Shown here in pieces: positions 1 to 8,630 of a stretch of DNA of 64,000 nucleotides. How positions within the stretch are numbered: position 1 is the stretch's first letter; each line of letters opens with the position of its first letter. A program made the position numbers and the translations under genes. Below the pieces are notes generated by a model. It was given only the letters and a program-made list of their open reading frames with translations, was not told where the DNA came from and searched no databases. Source of the DNA: Chitinophaga agrisoli (GTDB lineage Bacteria; Bacteroidota; Bacteroidia; Chitinophagales; Chitinophagaceae); contig NZ_VUOC01000003.1 of the NCBI RefSeq assembly GCF_008386695.1, positions 606,421 through 670,420 of the forward strand, in the 5' to 3' direction.

Positions 1-1
1 C

Positions 2-3000
2 CGTAAATTATTATTTGCAGGCCTTTGCCTGTTATTGTTAACCGGCTCGTTGTCCGCACAAACGCCCAGGCTGGAACAGGCTTTCCGCCGTCCGCCGCCT
101 GCGGCCAAACCCTGGGTATTCTGGTACTGGATGCAGGCCAGCGTATCCCGCGCAGGCATCACCGCAGACCTGGAAGCCATGAAGGCGGCCGGTATTGGCG
201 GCGCTTACCTGATGCCCATTAAAGGCCCCGCTAACCCGCCGCTCATGCAGCCGCCCGTAGTGCAGCTTACGCCGGAATGGTGGGCCATGGTGCGCCATGC
301 TATGCAGGAAGCAGACCGCCTGGGCCTGCACCTGGCCATGCACGATTGCGATGGTTTTGCCCTGGCAGGTGGCCCCTGGATCACCCCAGCGCTATCCATG
401 CAAAAAATAGTGTGGTCGGAAACGCAGGTGACCGGCAACCGCCTGTTTGATGAAACTTTGCCACAACCGCAGGCTTACAAAAACTATTATGAAGATATTG
501 CCGTACTGGCTTATCCGGCTTTACCCGGCGCGGGCGTTACGCCCGTGCCAACAATAAGCACCAGTTTACCGGGCCGGGATGCCCGTTTCCTGGCAGACCC
601 CAATAACAGGGAGAATTTCCGTAGCGATACCGCCTGCTGGATCCAGTATGCTTTTGAACAGCCATTCACCTGCCGCAATATCCACATCCGCTCCAATGGC
701 CCCAATTACCAGGCCCAGCGCCTGATCGTAACGGCCAGTGATGATGGCCATACATTCCGTACTGTGGGCCGCCTGGAGCCGCCTCGCCACGGATGGCAGG
801 ATAATGATACCGGCGTAACGCATGTAATAACGCCTACCACCGCACGCTTTTTCCGTTTCGCTTATGATACCACCGGTTCAGAAGCCGGCGCAGAAGACCT
901 GGACGCCGCTAAATGGAAAGCTACGCTCAAAGTATGCGGCATCACCTTATCTGCCGAGCCAAGATTAAATCAATACGAAGGTAAAATAGGAGAGATCTGG
1001 CGCGTGAGCCGTCCTACTACGACCACGCAATTACCGGATTCACTCTGTGTGCCGTTAGATAAGATCATTGATCTCACCGCTTCAGCAGATAAACAGGGCC
1101 GCCTGCATTGGCAGGTGCCGCCCGGCCGCTGGACCATCCTCCGGATAGGCCATACTTCTACCGGGCACACCAATGCTACCGGTGGCGGCGGTATAGGCCT
1201 GGAGTGCGACAAGTTCAACCCTGCGGCTATCCGCCTGCAGTTTGATCAATGGTTTGGCGAGATCTATCGCCAGGTAGGCCCTTCACTGGCAGAGCGCGTG
1301 CTGAAAGTGTTTCATATAGATAGTTGGGAATGCGGCAGCCAGAACTGGTCGCCGGTATTCCGGGAGGAGTTCCGCCGCCGCCGTGGATACGATCTGTTTA
1401 CTTATCTGCCGGCCATGGCTGGCATACCGGTGCAAAGCGCCGCTATTTCCGAACGTTTCTTACACGATATCCGTCAGACCATCGCAGAGCTGGTGGTAGA
1501 TAACTTCTACGGCACTATGGGTAAACTGGCCCGCGAAAAAGGCTGCAGCTTTAGCGCAGAGAACGTGGCGCCCACCATGACCAGTGATGGCATGGCGCAT
1601 TTCCGTGCCGTAGACATCCCCATGGGTGAGTTCTGGTTACGTTCTCCCACCCATGACAAACCCAACGATATGGCAGACGCTATTTCCGGCGCGCATATCT
1701 ACGGGAAACCTATCATACAGGCAGAAGCCTTCACGGAATTACGTTTAGCCTGGGATGAATATCCCGGCATGTTAAAAGCCCTGCAGGATAAGAACTATGC
1801 AGCCGGCATTAACCGCCTGGTCTACCATGTATTCGCCCACAATCCCTGGATGGACCGTCAGCCTGGCATGACCCTGGACGGCATAGGACTTTACTTTCAA
1901 CGGGATCAGACCTGGTGGAAACCCGGCCGTGCCTGGGTCTCCTACGCACAACGCTGCCAGGCGCTCTTACAACAGGGCCGCCCCGTAATAGACCTGGCCG
2001 TATTTACCGGAGAAGAGATTCCGCGCCGCGCGGTGCTACCAGAACGGATATTGGCTAAATATCCCGGGTTGCAATTCATCAATTATGACTCCTTTAACCC
2101 GGATGCATTATCCCTGGCTAAAGTGCATAACGGCCGCATAGAGTTACCGGGCGGCGCCAGCTACCAGGCCTTATTGATACCAGGCGCACACGCCTTATCA
2201 CCGGATGGCGGAATGATGTCATCTGAAGTAGCAACCCGTTTACGTGAACTGGCAGCCGCAGGCGCCAACATACTCATGGCAGACCAGCCAGACCATACGC
2301 CAGGCCTTTCACACTTCCCGGCAAGTGAGGATACCCTGCATAACATCATAAAAACATTAAGACCCGGTAACTGGAACAACTGGAAACTGCAGCCTGATTT
2401 TGCCGCCTGGGATACCCTGCACCAACAGCGCGATACCGGTATTTTATATACCCATCGCCGTACACCGGAAGCAGATATCTATTTCGTCTCCAGCCAATGG
2501 GATAGTACCCGTATCCTTACATGCAGCTTCCGCGTAAACGGTAAGGTCCCGGAGTTATGGAACCCGGTAACCGGTGATATAAAAGATGCAAAAGATTGGG
2601 AGCGCAAAGATGGCGTAACTCAGCTACCGTTAAAATTTGATCCTTCCGGTTCCTGGTTTATCATCTTCCGTAAGCCTGCAAAAGCGCAGGCGCAACATAC
2701 CGGTAAGAACTGGTCCACGCCACAAACGCTGCAAACACTGTCCGGTAGCTGGCAGGCAGCATTCAATCCAAAGGTAGGCGGCCCTGCCAAGCACATTACA
2801 TTCACCCAGCTGGAAGACTGGAGTAAAAACACAGACGCCGCCATCCGCTACTACTCCGGCACTGTGGTATATACACAAACATTTGACTGGCAACCGGCAG
2901 CCGGCGGCCGCATCTGGCTGGATCTTGGTAAAGTGGCTAATATTGCGGAAGTGAGCCTGAACGGTATGCCCTGCGGCGTAGCATGGACCGCGCCCTACCG

Positions 3001-3211
3001 TGTGGATATCTCAACCGCTATACGCCGCGGTAAGAATACCCTGCGCATAGAAGTAACCAATACCTGGGCTAACCGCCTCACAGGCGATCATACCTTGCCG
3101 GCGGCGCAACAGATCACCCATACCACCGCGCCTTACCGCCTCCTGGAAGGGAAACCCCTATTGGAAGCAGGTTTACTGGGGCCGGTTAATATTTTAAAAA
3201 CTACAGAATAA
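2..3211 (+). CDS. GH106-like alpha-L-rhamnosidase, secreted (5' end cut by window)
   Basis: The reading frame is open to the left edge. Residues read from base 2 (RKLLFAGLCLLLLTGSLSAQ) form the rest of a signal peptide, so the true start lies just outside the window and the internal TTG at 35 is not the start. The mature N-terminus (PWVFWYWMQ, then ADLEAMKAAGIGGAYLMPI) is typical of the large GH106-type 'glycosyl hydrolase' family, which removes alpha-L-rhamnose from rhamnogalacturonan. The C-terminal 120 residues form a galactose-binding-like beta-sandwich (WLDLGKVANIAEVSLNG). The size (over 1060 residues) suits the family. It is followed after 7 bases by a propeller glycosidase, then GH2, so it heads or continues a plus-strand glycan operon. 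The family is fairly sure; the exact substrate is inferred from the neighbouring pectin genes. Confidence 0.85.
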   Translation, partial: RKLLFAGLCLLLLTGSLSAQTPRLEQAFRRPPPAAKPWVFWYWMQASVSRAGITADLEAMKAAGIGGAYLMPIKGPANPPLMQPPVVQLTPEWWAMVRHAMQEADRLGLHLAMHDCDGFALAGGPWITPALSMQKIVWSETQVTGNRLFDETLPQPQAYKNYYEDIAVLAYPALPGAGVTPVPTISTSLPGRDARFLADPNNRENFRSDTACWIQYAFEQPFTCRNIHIRSNGPNYQAQRLIVTASDDGHTFRTVGRLEPPRHGWQDNDTGVTHVITPTTARFFRFAYDTTGSEAGAEDLDAAKWKATLKVCGITLSAEPRLNQYEGKIGEIWRVSRPTTTTQLPDSLCVPLDKIIDLTASADKQGRLHWQVPPGRWTILRIGHTSTGHTNATGGGGIGLECDKFNPAAIRLQFDQWFGEIYRQVGPSLAERVLKVFHIDSWECGSQNWSPVFREEFRRRRGYDLFTYLPAMAGIPVQSAAISERFLHDIRQTIAELVVDNFYGTMGKLAREKGCSFSAENVAPTMTSDGMAHFRAVDIPMGEFWLRSPTHDKPNDMADAISGAHIYGKPIIQAEAFTELRLAWDEYPGMLKALQDKNYAAGINRLVYHVFAHNPWMDRQPGMTLDGIGLYFQRDQTWWKPGRAWVSYAQRCQALLQQGRPVIDLAVFTGEEIPRRAVLPERILAKYPGLQFINYDSFNPDALSLAKVHNGRIELPGGASYQALLIPGAHALSPDGGMMSSEVATRLRELAAAGANILMADQPDHTPGLSHFPASEDTLHNIIKTLRPGNWNNWKLQPDFAAWDTLHQQRDTGILYTHRRTPEADIYFVSSQWDSTRILTCSFRVNGKVPELWNPVTGDIKDAKDWERKDGVTQLPLKFDPSGSWFIIFRKPAKAQAQHTGKNWSTPQTLQTLSGSWQAAFNPKVGGPAKHITFTQLEDWSKNTDAAIRYYSGTVVYTQTFDWQPAAGGRIWLDLGKVANIAEVSLNGMPCGVAWTAPYRVDISTAIRRGKNTLRIEVTNTWANRLTGDHTLPAAQQITHTTAPYRLLEGKPLLEAGLLGPVNILKTTE

Positions 3212-3218
3212 GTATACG

Positions 3219-4319
3219 ATGAGGATCGCATTCACTTATATTTTCCTTTTAGTGCTGGCCACCGCCAGCGCGCAAACCAAACAGGAAGTGCCTGTGGATG
3301 TGATGCAGCGCATTTACGACCAGGTAAAAACGCCTTACAAATACGGGCTGGTATTAACGCCGGAAACAGAGAACAAGAAACTGGATTGTCCCAGCGTATT
3401 CCGTAAGAACGGCCATTGGTACATGACTTATATCCAATTTGATGGCAGGGGATATGAGACCTGGATCTCCGGTAGCAAAGACCTGCTGCATTGGGAAACG
3501 CTGGGTAAACTAATGTCATTCTCCGATACTACGGATTGGGATAATAACCAGAAAGCAGGCTACATCGCCTTACAGGAACCTGAATGGGGTGGCAGTTATG
3601 AATGGCAGCGCTATGATGGCAAATATTGGATGTCGTACATAGGCGGCAACACCCGTGGTTACGAAAAGGGTTTACTATCCATTGGCATGGCATATACTAC
3701 CAAAGACCCCACAAAACCGCACGAATTACAACGGCTGCCACAACCGGTACTCATGTCCTCTGACAAAGAAGCCGGCTGGTGGGAGAACAATGTGCAGTAT
3801 AAAAGCACCGTGCTTTGGGACCGCTCCAAAGCAACCGGTCACCAGTTCATAATGTACTACAACGCCAAAGGCGATAGCATCAACCCCAAGCGGGGTAAGG
3901 AACGTATAGGCATGGCAGTATCGGACGATATGCTACACTGGCAACGTTTTGGTAAAGAGCCGGTACTCAATCATCACGCGGGCATCACCGGCGATCCCTG
4001 GATCCAGCGCATTAACGACGTATGGGTAATGTTCTATTTTGGCGCTTTCTGGAAAGACAAAGGCGGCGCCTTTAACCGCTTTGCCTGCTCTTACGACCTG
4101 CTACACTGGACAGACTGGACCGGCGATGATCTTATCAAATCATCAGAGCCATTCGACGGCATGTTCGCACACAAATCCAGCGTAGTATACTACAAAGGCA
4201 TAGTATACCATTTCTATTGCGCCGTAAATAAGGCAGATCAGCGCGGTATTGCCGTGGCCACTTCTGTTGATAAAGGAAAAAGCGCCCTTCGCTTTGGTAA
4301 AGAAGAAAAAACGAAATGA
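3219..4319 (+). CDS. secreted five-bladed beta-propeller glycosidase (GH43/GH32/GH130 fold)
   Basis: A 366-residue protein with a signal peptide (first ~18 residues ending TASAQ). It shows the repeating blade signature of five-bladed propeller glycosidases: DCPSVFRKNGHWYMTY, STVLWDRS, GDPWIQRINDVWVMFYFG and SVVYYKGIVYHFY, with 'SxDLLHW' turns recurring in successive blades. The acidic residues in DCPSV, EPEW and GDPW positions are candidates for the catalytic set, but I cannot assign the numbered GH family from sequence alone. The start codon follows the GH106-like stop by 7 bases and its stop overlaps the next start (ATGA), so it is translationally coupled to the GH2 gene. The likely role is release of a terminal furanose or pyranose from a pectic side chain in the periplasm. 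Confidence 0.75.
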   Translation: MRIAFTYIFLLVLATASAQTKQEVPVDVMQRIYDQVKTPYKYGLVLTPETENKKLDCPSVFRKNGHWYMTYIQFDGRGYETWISGSKDLLHWETLGKLMSFSDTTDWDNNQKAGYIALQEPEWGGSYEWQRYDGKYWMSYIGGNTRGYEKGLLSIGMAYTTKDPTKPHELQRLPQPVLMSSDKEAGWWENNVQYKSTVLWDRSKATGHQFIMYYNAKGDSINPKRGKERIGMAVSDDMLHWQRFGKEPVLNHHAGITGDPWIQRINDVWVMFYFGAFWKDKGGAFNRFACSYDLLHWTDWTGDDLIKSSEPFDGMFAHKSSVVYYKGIVYHFYCAVNKADQRGIAVATSVDKGKSALRFGKEEKTK

Positions 4320-6712
4320 ACCGTAGCGCAATGAAATTACTAAGCACTATATTATTACTGTTAGCAACCACTGCACAGGCCCAGGATACTGGCCGCACCC
4401 AACTCTTTGACGCCGGCTGGCGTTTTCACCGCGGCGGCGCGCAGGGCGCTGATAAGCCGGAGTTTGATGACAGCAAATGGCGGATGATCGACCTGCCGCA
4501 TGACTGGAGTATAGAAGACCTGCCCGGCACAAACTCGCCCTTTAGTCCGGACGCCGTAAGCCAGGTAAGCGGCGGCTTTACGACCGGCGGTACCGGCTGG
4601 TACCGGAAAACCTTTACTATCCCTGCCGCACAGCAAGGCAAAAAGATCCAGCTGCAGTTTGATGGGGTATATATGAACGCGGAGGTATATCTGAATGGCA
4701 AACGCCTGGGTAAACATCCTTATGGTTATACATCTTTCTGGTACGATATTACTCCCAGGGTAAAGTTTGGCGCAGAAAACGTACTGGCCGTAAAGATCAA
4801 GAACGATGGGGAGAACAGCCGCTGGTACGCCGGCTCCGGCATTTACCGCCATGTATGGCTCACCACTATAGATCCGGTACACGTAGCGCCCTGGGGCACA
4901 TACATCACCACACCGCAGGTAAGCCCCCAGTCGGCTACCGTACACATAAATACAAAGATCGTGAACGAGGCGGCTGATGCAGCTCCTCTCAGGATCACCA
5001 CACACATAATAAACGCTGCCGGTAAGGAAGTGGGCGTAGTGAATGCCACGCAACAACTGGCTGGTAAAGCAGACAGCCCCTATGACCAGGATCTCACCAT
5101 TGCCCGTCCGCAATTGTGGTCTACAGAAACGCCGGTCTTATACACCGCCGTTACAGAAGTATATCGCAATGCGCAGCTAACAGACCGCGTACAAACCACC
5201 TTTGGCATCCGCAGCATCACCGCCGATGCCGTAAATGGCTTCCGTTTAAACGGCCAGCCCATCAAACTCAAAGGTGGTTGTGTACACCATGATAACGGTC
5301 CCCTGGGCGCCAAAGCCTATGACCGTGCAGAAGAACGCAAAGTCGCCCTCCTCAAGGCCAGCGGTTATAACGCCATACGCTGCGCGCACAACCCGCCCTC
5401 ACCCGCTTTCCTGGATGCCTGTGACCGCCTGGGTATGCTCGTGATAGACGAAGCCTTTGATATCTGGACACAAGGCAAAAACCCGGACGACTACCACCTG
5501 TACTTCAACGAATGGTGGCAGCGCGATCTGGAAAGTATGCTATACCGCGATCGGAACCACCCTTCCATCATCATGTGGAGCACTGGCAACGAAATACCCA
5601 ACCGCGAAAAACCGGAAGTGGTAAAAGTAGCCAAAATGCTCAGCGACTATATCCGCACGCTGGATACCACGCGCTTTATTACCTGCGGCGTAAATGGCGT
5701 AACCCCGGATAAAGACCCATTCCTGGCCACCCTCGATATTGCCGGCTATAACTACGCCCGCGATAGATACGATACCGATCATCTGCGCTTGCCATCACGG
5801 GTAATGTTCGCCACAGAATCCTTACCCCTCGAAGCATTTGACTACTGGATGGGCGTTACAGACCATCCCTGGGTAATAGGCGATTTTGTATGGACCGCCT
5901 TTGACTATATAGGAGAGGCCAGCATCGGTTGGCTGGGATACTGGCAGGATCAGACTTTCTATCCCTGGAACCTGGCCTACTGTGGCGATATCGATATCTG
6001 CGGATGGAAGCGCCCGCAATCATACTATCGCGATGTACTATGGAAGCCCAACCAGGTATCCGTTTTCGTAAAACCACCCCAGCCCTCTTTCCCCATCAAC
6101 CCTAAAAAAGTAGACTGGAGCCATTGGGAATGGCATGATGTTGTAGCAGACTGGAACTGGAAAGGCCACGAACAGCAACCCTTGGAAGTGGAAGTATATT
6201 CCTCCTGTGATGAGGTAGCGCTTTTCCTCAACGGAAAGTCCCTGGGTAAAAAAACAACCAACCGGTCCAATAAATTTACCGCTCACTGGCAGGTTCCCTA
6301 CCAACCCGGAACCTTAAAGGCCGTAGGCTATAGCCAGGGTAAAGAAGTAAGCAATGCTGCGCTCCGCACAGCAGATGCGCCTGCACAGCTGCAGCTATCC
6401 GCAGACCGCACCACTATCCACGCCAAAGGCCAGGACCTCAGCTACATTACCGTAGAACTGCAGGATAAAAACGGTGTGCGCGATACCAGAGCAGAGAATG
6501 CGGTACGCTTCACTGTAGAAGGCCCCGGGGTAATTGCCGGCGTGGGCAATGCAAATCCCATCAGTACAGAAAGCTGTCAGCTGCCCCGGCGTAAAGCCTG
6601 GCAGGGCAGGTGCCTGGTGATTGTAAAGTCTACAGGGGAGAAGGGGAATATTGTGTTAAAGGCGGCTGCAGATGGGTTGAAAGGAGCGGAGGTAAGGGTG
6701 GTGGCGGAGTGA
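4316..6712 (+). CDS. GH2 beta-galactosidase-type glycosidase, secreted
   Basis: A 798-residue GH2 enzyme with the usual order: signal peptide (1-~23), jelly-roll sugar-binding domain (about 30-190, with GVYMNAEVYLNGKRLG), Ig-like domain, TIM barrel, then a DUF4982-like and a final Ig-like domain. The acid/base is Glu426 in MWSTGNEIPN and the nucleophile is probably Glu501 in MFATES. The initiating ATG overlaps the previous stop by 4 bases, which implies coupled translation. A second ATG six codons in would also give a good signal peptide. The family is well supported; beta-galactosidase specificity is inferred from this GH2 subtype in pectin loci, and beta-glucuronidase or arabinosidase activity is possible. 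It is the last gene before the AT-rich islet. Confidence 0.88.
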   Translation: MNRSAMKLLSTILLLLATTAQAQDTGRTQLFDAGWRFHRGGAQGADKPEFDDSKWRMIDLPHDWSIEDLPGTNSPFSPDAVSQVSGGFTTGGTGWYRKTFTIPAAQQGKKIQLQFDGVYMNAEVYLNGKRLGKHPYGYTSFWYDITPRVKFGAENVLAVKIKNDGENSRWYAGSGIYRHVWLTTIDPVHVAPWGTYITTPQVSPQSATVHINTKIVNEAADAAPLRITTHIINAAGKEVGVVNATQQLAGKADSPYDQDLTIARPQLWSTETPVLYTAVTEVYRNAQLTDRVQTTFGIRSITADAVNGFRLNGQPIKLKGGCVHHDNGPLGAKAYDRAEERKVALLKASGYNAIRCAHNPPSPAFLDACDRLGMLVIDEAFDIWTQGKNPDDYHLYFNEWWQRDLESMLYRDRNHPSIIMWSTGNEIPNREKPEVVKVAKMLSDYIRTLDTTRFITCGVNGVTPDKDPFLATLDIAGYNYARDRYDTDHLRLPSRVMFATESLPLEAFDYWMGVTDHPWVIGDFVWTAFDYIGEASIGWLGYWQDQTFYPWNLAYCGDIDICGWKRPQSYYRDVLWKPNQVSVFVKPPQPSFPINPKKVDWSHWEWHDVVADWNWKGHEQQPLEVEVYSSCDEVALFLNGKSLGKKTTNRSNKFTAHWQVPYQPGTLKAVGYSQGKEVSNAALRTADAPAQLQLSADRTTIHAKGQDLSYITVELQDKNGVRDTRAENAVRFTVEGPGVIAGVGNANPISTESCQLPRRKAWQGRCLVIVKSTGEKGNIVLKAAADGLKGAEVRVVAE

Positions 6713-6750
6713 TAGATCGGAGTACTTTATTTTATCAGGTACATGTTTTT

Positions 6751-6795
6751 TATTATACGAATTGTCTCCGCACTGCGGAGACAATTCGTATAATA
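6751..6795. repeat. palindrome copy 1 (22-bp perfect arms, 1-base centre)
   Basis: The left arm 6751-6772 and right arm 6774-6795 are exact reverse complements around a single C. The core is GTCTCCGCA-C-TGCGGAGAC. It sits 38 bases after the GH2 stop and 81 bases beyond the 3' end of the yhcG pseudogene. The T-rich stretch after it could let it double as a terminator for the GH2 transcript. Confidence 0.95.
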
Positions 6796-6876
6796 TATTT
6801 TTTATATAGATTAGCGTTTCTCACCATAAGGGTCTTTTGAAGGGATTATAATGATTCAGAATCTATTTAAATGAAA

Positions 6877-7911
6877 CTATTTGTTTTTTGTCACTGCCAT
6901 TGCCCTTTGCAGTTTCTTTGTTAATAAAGCTTTGGAAGGTAGTTGTGTCATGTATTCAGCAACGCGGATATGACCTTTGTCTAATTCCAACAATTCAATT
7001 TGCTCGTGCTGCTTTTCCGCACATAGGATTAGCCCAATTGGAGTGTCTTCCCCATCTTTCTTTTCATATTTATCAAGCCATTTTAAGTATAGCTCCATTT
7101 GCCCTTTATATGCAGCTTTGAATTTACCCAACTTCAGATCAATGGCCACTAAACGCCTTAACCCACGATGGTAGAATAATAAGTCAATTCGATGATCCTC
7201 TCCGTCTATCTGGATTCTTTATTGTCGGGCCAAAAAGGCGAAATCAGTACCTAACTCTATAATAAATTGTTGTAACTCTTTTAGAATGGCAGATTCTATA
7301 TCTTGTTCACTATAGGTATCTCGTAAATTAAGGAAATCTAATACGTACGGATCACGAAAAACGAGATCCGGGCTCATTGTTCCTTCAGATTTCAGTAGTG
7401 CTAGCTCTTTTTTAATCAGTGTCGCTGGTCTTTTGGACAAAGAGGTACGTTCAAATAACATGCTATCTATCCGTTCCTGCAATATGCGCGTACTCCATTT
7501 CTCTCTTTGGCAAAGCTGGGTATAAAAATCTCTTTTTATATCTTCATTAATGAAAATCAATATTTTTATATGTGTCCAACTCAATTCTCTACTCAATGCG
7601 TAGATTTTCTCTTTATCCTGAATTCTCTCCGCACTGCGGAGACAATTCCAAAGTTGCTGCTTAGACCAGCCTTTACCAAATTGCTCAGTTAACTTTAACG
7701 CTAGCTGTGTTACTACTTGTTCACCATATTCAGCCCTTTCATGCCTAAGGATATTGCTATTTAGGGCCTTTCCTATATTCCAATAAAGCATAGTGATCTC
7801 ACTATTTATGGCGAGCGCTACTTGTTGTTTACTTTGGTTAATGAGCGTGGCAATTTCTTTGAGTAAATTTCTTAATTCATTTTTGGCTAATACAATTCTC
7901 TTATTTCTCAT
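6877..7911 (-). pseudogene. yhcG: YhcG/DUF1016-family PD-(D/E)XK nuclease, interrupted by one in-frame stop
   Basis: Two adjacent minus-strand reading frames are one gene. The N-terminal 230 codons (7219-7911) are a DUF1016 N-domain (MLYWNIGK, WSKQQLWNCLRSAERIQ, ELSWTHIKIL, RDPYVLDFLNL, ELGTDFAFLARQ). After a TAA at 7219-7221 the same frame continues with RIQIDGEDHRIDLLFYHRGLRRL and AIDLKLGKF, the PD-(D/E)XK nuclease core, to a TAG at 6877-6879. Family members have Lys between ARQ and RIQ, so the lesion is a single AAA-to-TAA change. The total of 344 codons is close to the family's usual ~350-375. The rest of the frame is undamaged, so inactivation is recent or the stop is read through. Base composition is clearly more AT-rich than the flanking hydrolase genes, suggesting transfer. 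Confidence 0.9.
7620..7648. repeat. palindrome copy 2, inside the yhcG coding region
   Basis: Arms 7620-7633 and 7635-7648 pair 13 of 14 around a single C and share the CTCCGCACTGCGGAG core of the intergenic copies. On the minus strand this stretch encodes the conserved NCLRSAERI motif of the DUF1016 domain. Confidence 0.9.
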
Positions 7912-8103
7912 AATTGGCGTTTAAGGCATTTGTAACTACATACATACGTGTAGACTGCCAAAATGATTTTGAATTGATTAGCCAGTTTACAAGAACTTTA
8001 AAACAAGTAGTTACATGATAAATAATATTGAATAAGAGGTGGACTTTTACTTGCCAACTTTCACGGAATCAACTAATTATTCGCATTTTTTTAATTCTAT
8101 ACG

Positions 8104-8130
8104 AATTGTCTCCGCACGGCGGAGACAATT
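8104..8130. repeat. palindrome copy 3 upstream of yhcG
   Basis: Arms 8104-8115 and 8119-8130 (AATTGTCTCCGC / GCGGAGACAATT) are exact reverse complements with loop ACG. It lies 192 bases upstream of the yhcG start codon. It differs from copy 1 at one core base (T to G at 8118) and shares its left flank (ATACGAATTG). Confidence 0.93.
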
Positions 8131-8140
8131 GCAAAACCAG

Positions 8141-8272
8141 TTATTTTCTAATTAAAAAATTCATATTCAATGCATTGTATCCTTCTTTTGCTTCCAGTCT
8201 TACCAGCTTTTCCTCTTGTAACATGCCATCTGATAAATACCTCTTTGCAGAAGCCAGTATGCCTGCTGGGAA
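8141..8272 (-). other. short open remnant, unrecognised protein-like tail
   Basis: The minus strand is open for 43 codons before a TAA (8141-8143), with a charged, helical-looking end (ASAKRYLSDGMLQEEKLVRL then EAKEGYNALNMNFLIRK). There is no start codon and a TGA precedes it at 8273-8275. It looks more like the C-terminal tail of a decayed gene than random sequence, but I do not recognise the family. Together with palindrome copy 3 it fills most of the otherwise gene-free 7912-8308 stretch. Confidence 0.25.
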
Positions 8273-8308
8273 TCATTTAATAATTGTAATCTTGCACAAA
8301 ATCAGGTT

Positions 8309-8503
8309 ATGGATATTCCTATTGATCATAATGGGATTGACAATGCTTCCAAAAAGGAATGCCTGTTATGTACCTTGAAACTAATAGATCGGCCCAAAGC
8401 CCTGCAAGAATACAACCGGGAGTTGGAAGAAGGCGAGGCGGAAATATTAAAGGGAAACTATATGACAAATGAGCAATTGCGAAAGGAAATAGCTCAATGG
8501 TAA
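8309..8503 (+). CDS. small antitoxin-like protein (orphan)
   Basis: A 64-residue acidic, helical protein (KALQEYNRELEEGEAEI, then TNEQLRKEIAQW). The size and the tail pattern 'E-L-E-E-x-E-A-E-I-x-K-G-N-x-x-T-N-E-Q-L' resemble small antitoxins encoded ahead of RelE/ParE toxins in Bacteroidota. No strong ribosome-binding site is visible, which is usual for this phylum. The stop overlaps an ATG at 8497, the arrangement expected for a toxin-antitoxin pair, but the second gene is broken (next entry). The identification rests on pattern and context only. Confidence 0.45.
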   Translation: MDIPIDHNGIDNASKKECLLCTLKLIDRPKALQEYNRELEEGEAEILKGNYMTNEQLRKEIAQW

Positions 8504-8541
8504 CTGTTCGGCTCCAAAAACTTTCGCGGAATCATAATTGA
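8497..8541 (+). pseudogene. decayed toxin start overlapping the antitoxin stop
   Basis: An ATG at 8497 overlaps the upstream stop (ATGGTAA) but the frame ends after 14 codons (8539-8541). Shifting one base restores a plausible continuation (KNFRGIIIELLHYIA) that resembles the first helix of RelE/ParE toxins. The region is then cut short by palindrome copy 4. This is inference; the similarity is short. Confidence 0.25.
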
Positions 8542-8585
8542 ATTACTGCACTACATTGCACTATACAGAGGTGTTTTCTCTCTTC

Positions 8586-8614
8586 AAATTGTCTACGCAC
8601 TGCGTAGACAATTT
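8586..8614. repeat. palindrome copy 4 with paired base changes
   Basis: Arms 8586-8599 and 8601-8614 are exact reverse complements (14 of 14) around a single C. Relative to the other copies, C became A in the left arm (CTACGCA) and the matching G became T in the right arm (TGCGTAG), so pairing is kept. It ends 16 bases from the stop of the DUF5703 gene. Confidence 0.93.
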
Positions 8615-8630
8615 ATCTCACCCCCACTAA

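Noticed and set aside
4361-5113. 250-codon minus-strand ORF opposite the GH2 gene
   Set aside because: It is a mirror frame of a clear GH2 coding region, with no signal, domain or start context of its own.
8028-8378. 116-codon plus-strand ORF in the islet
   Set aside because: Composition is unlike a protein, it spans palindrome copy 3, and the antitoxin-like gene and a minus-strand remnant overlap it in other frames.
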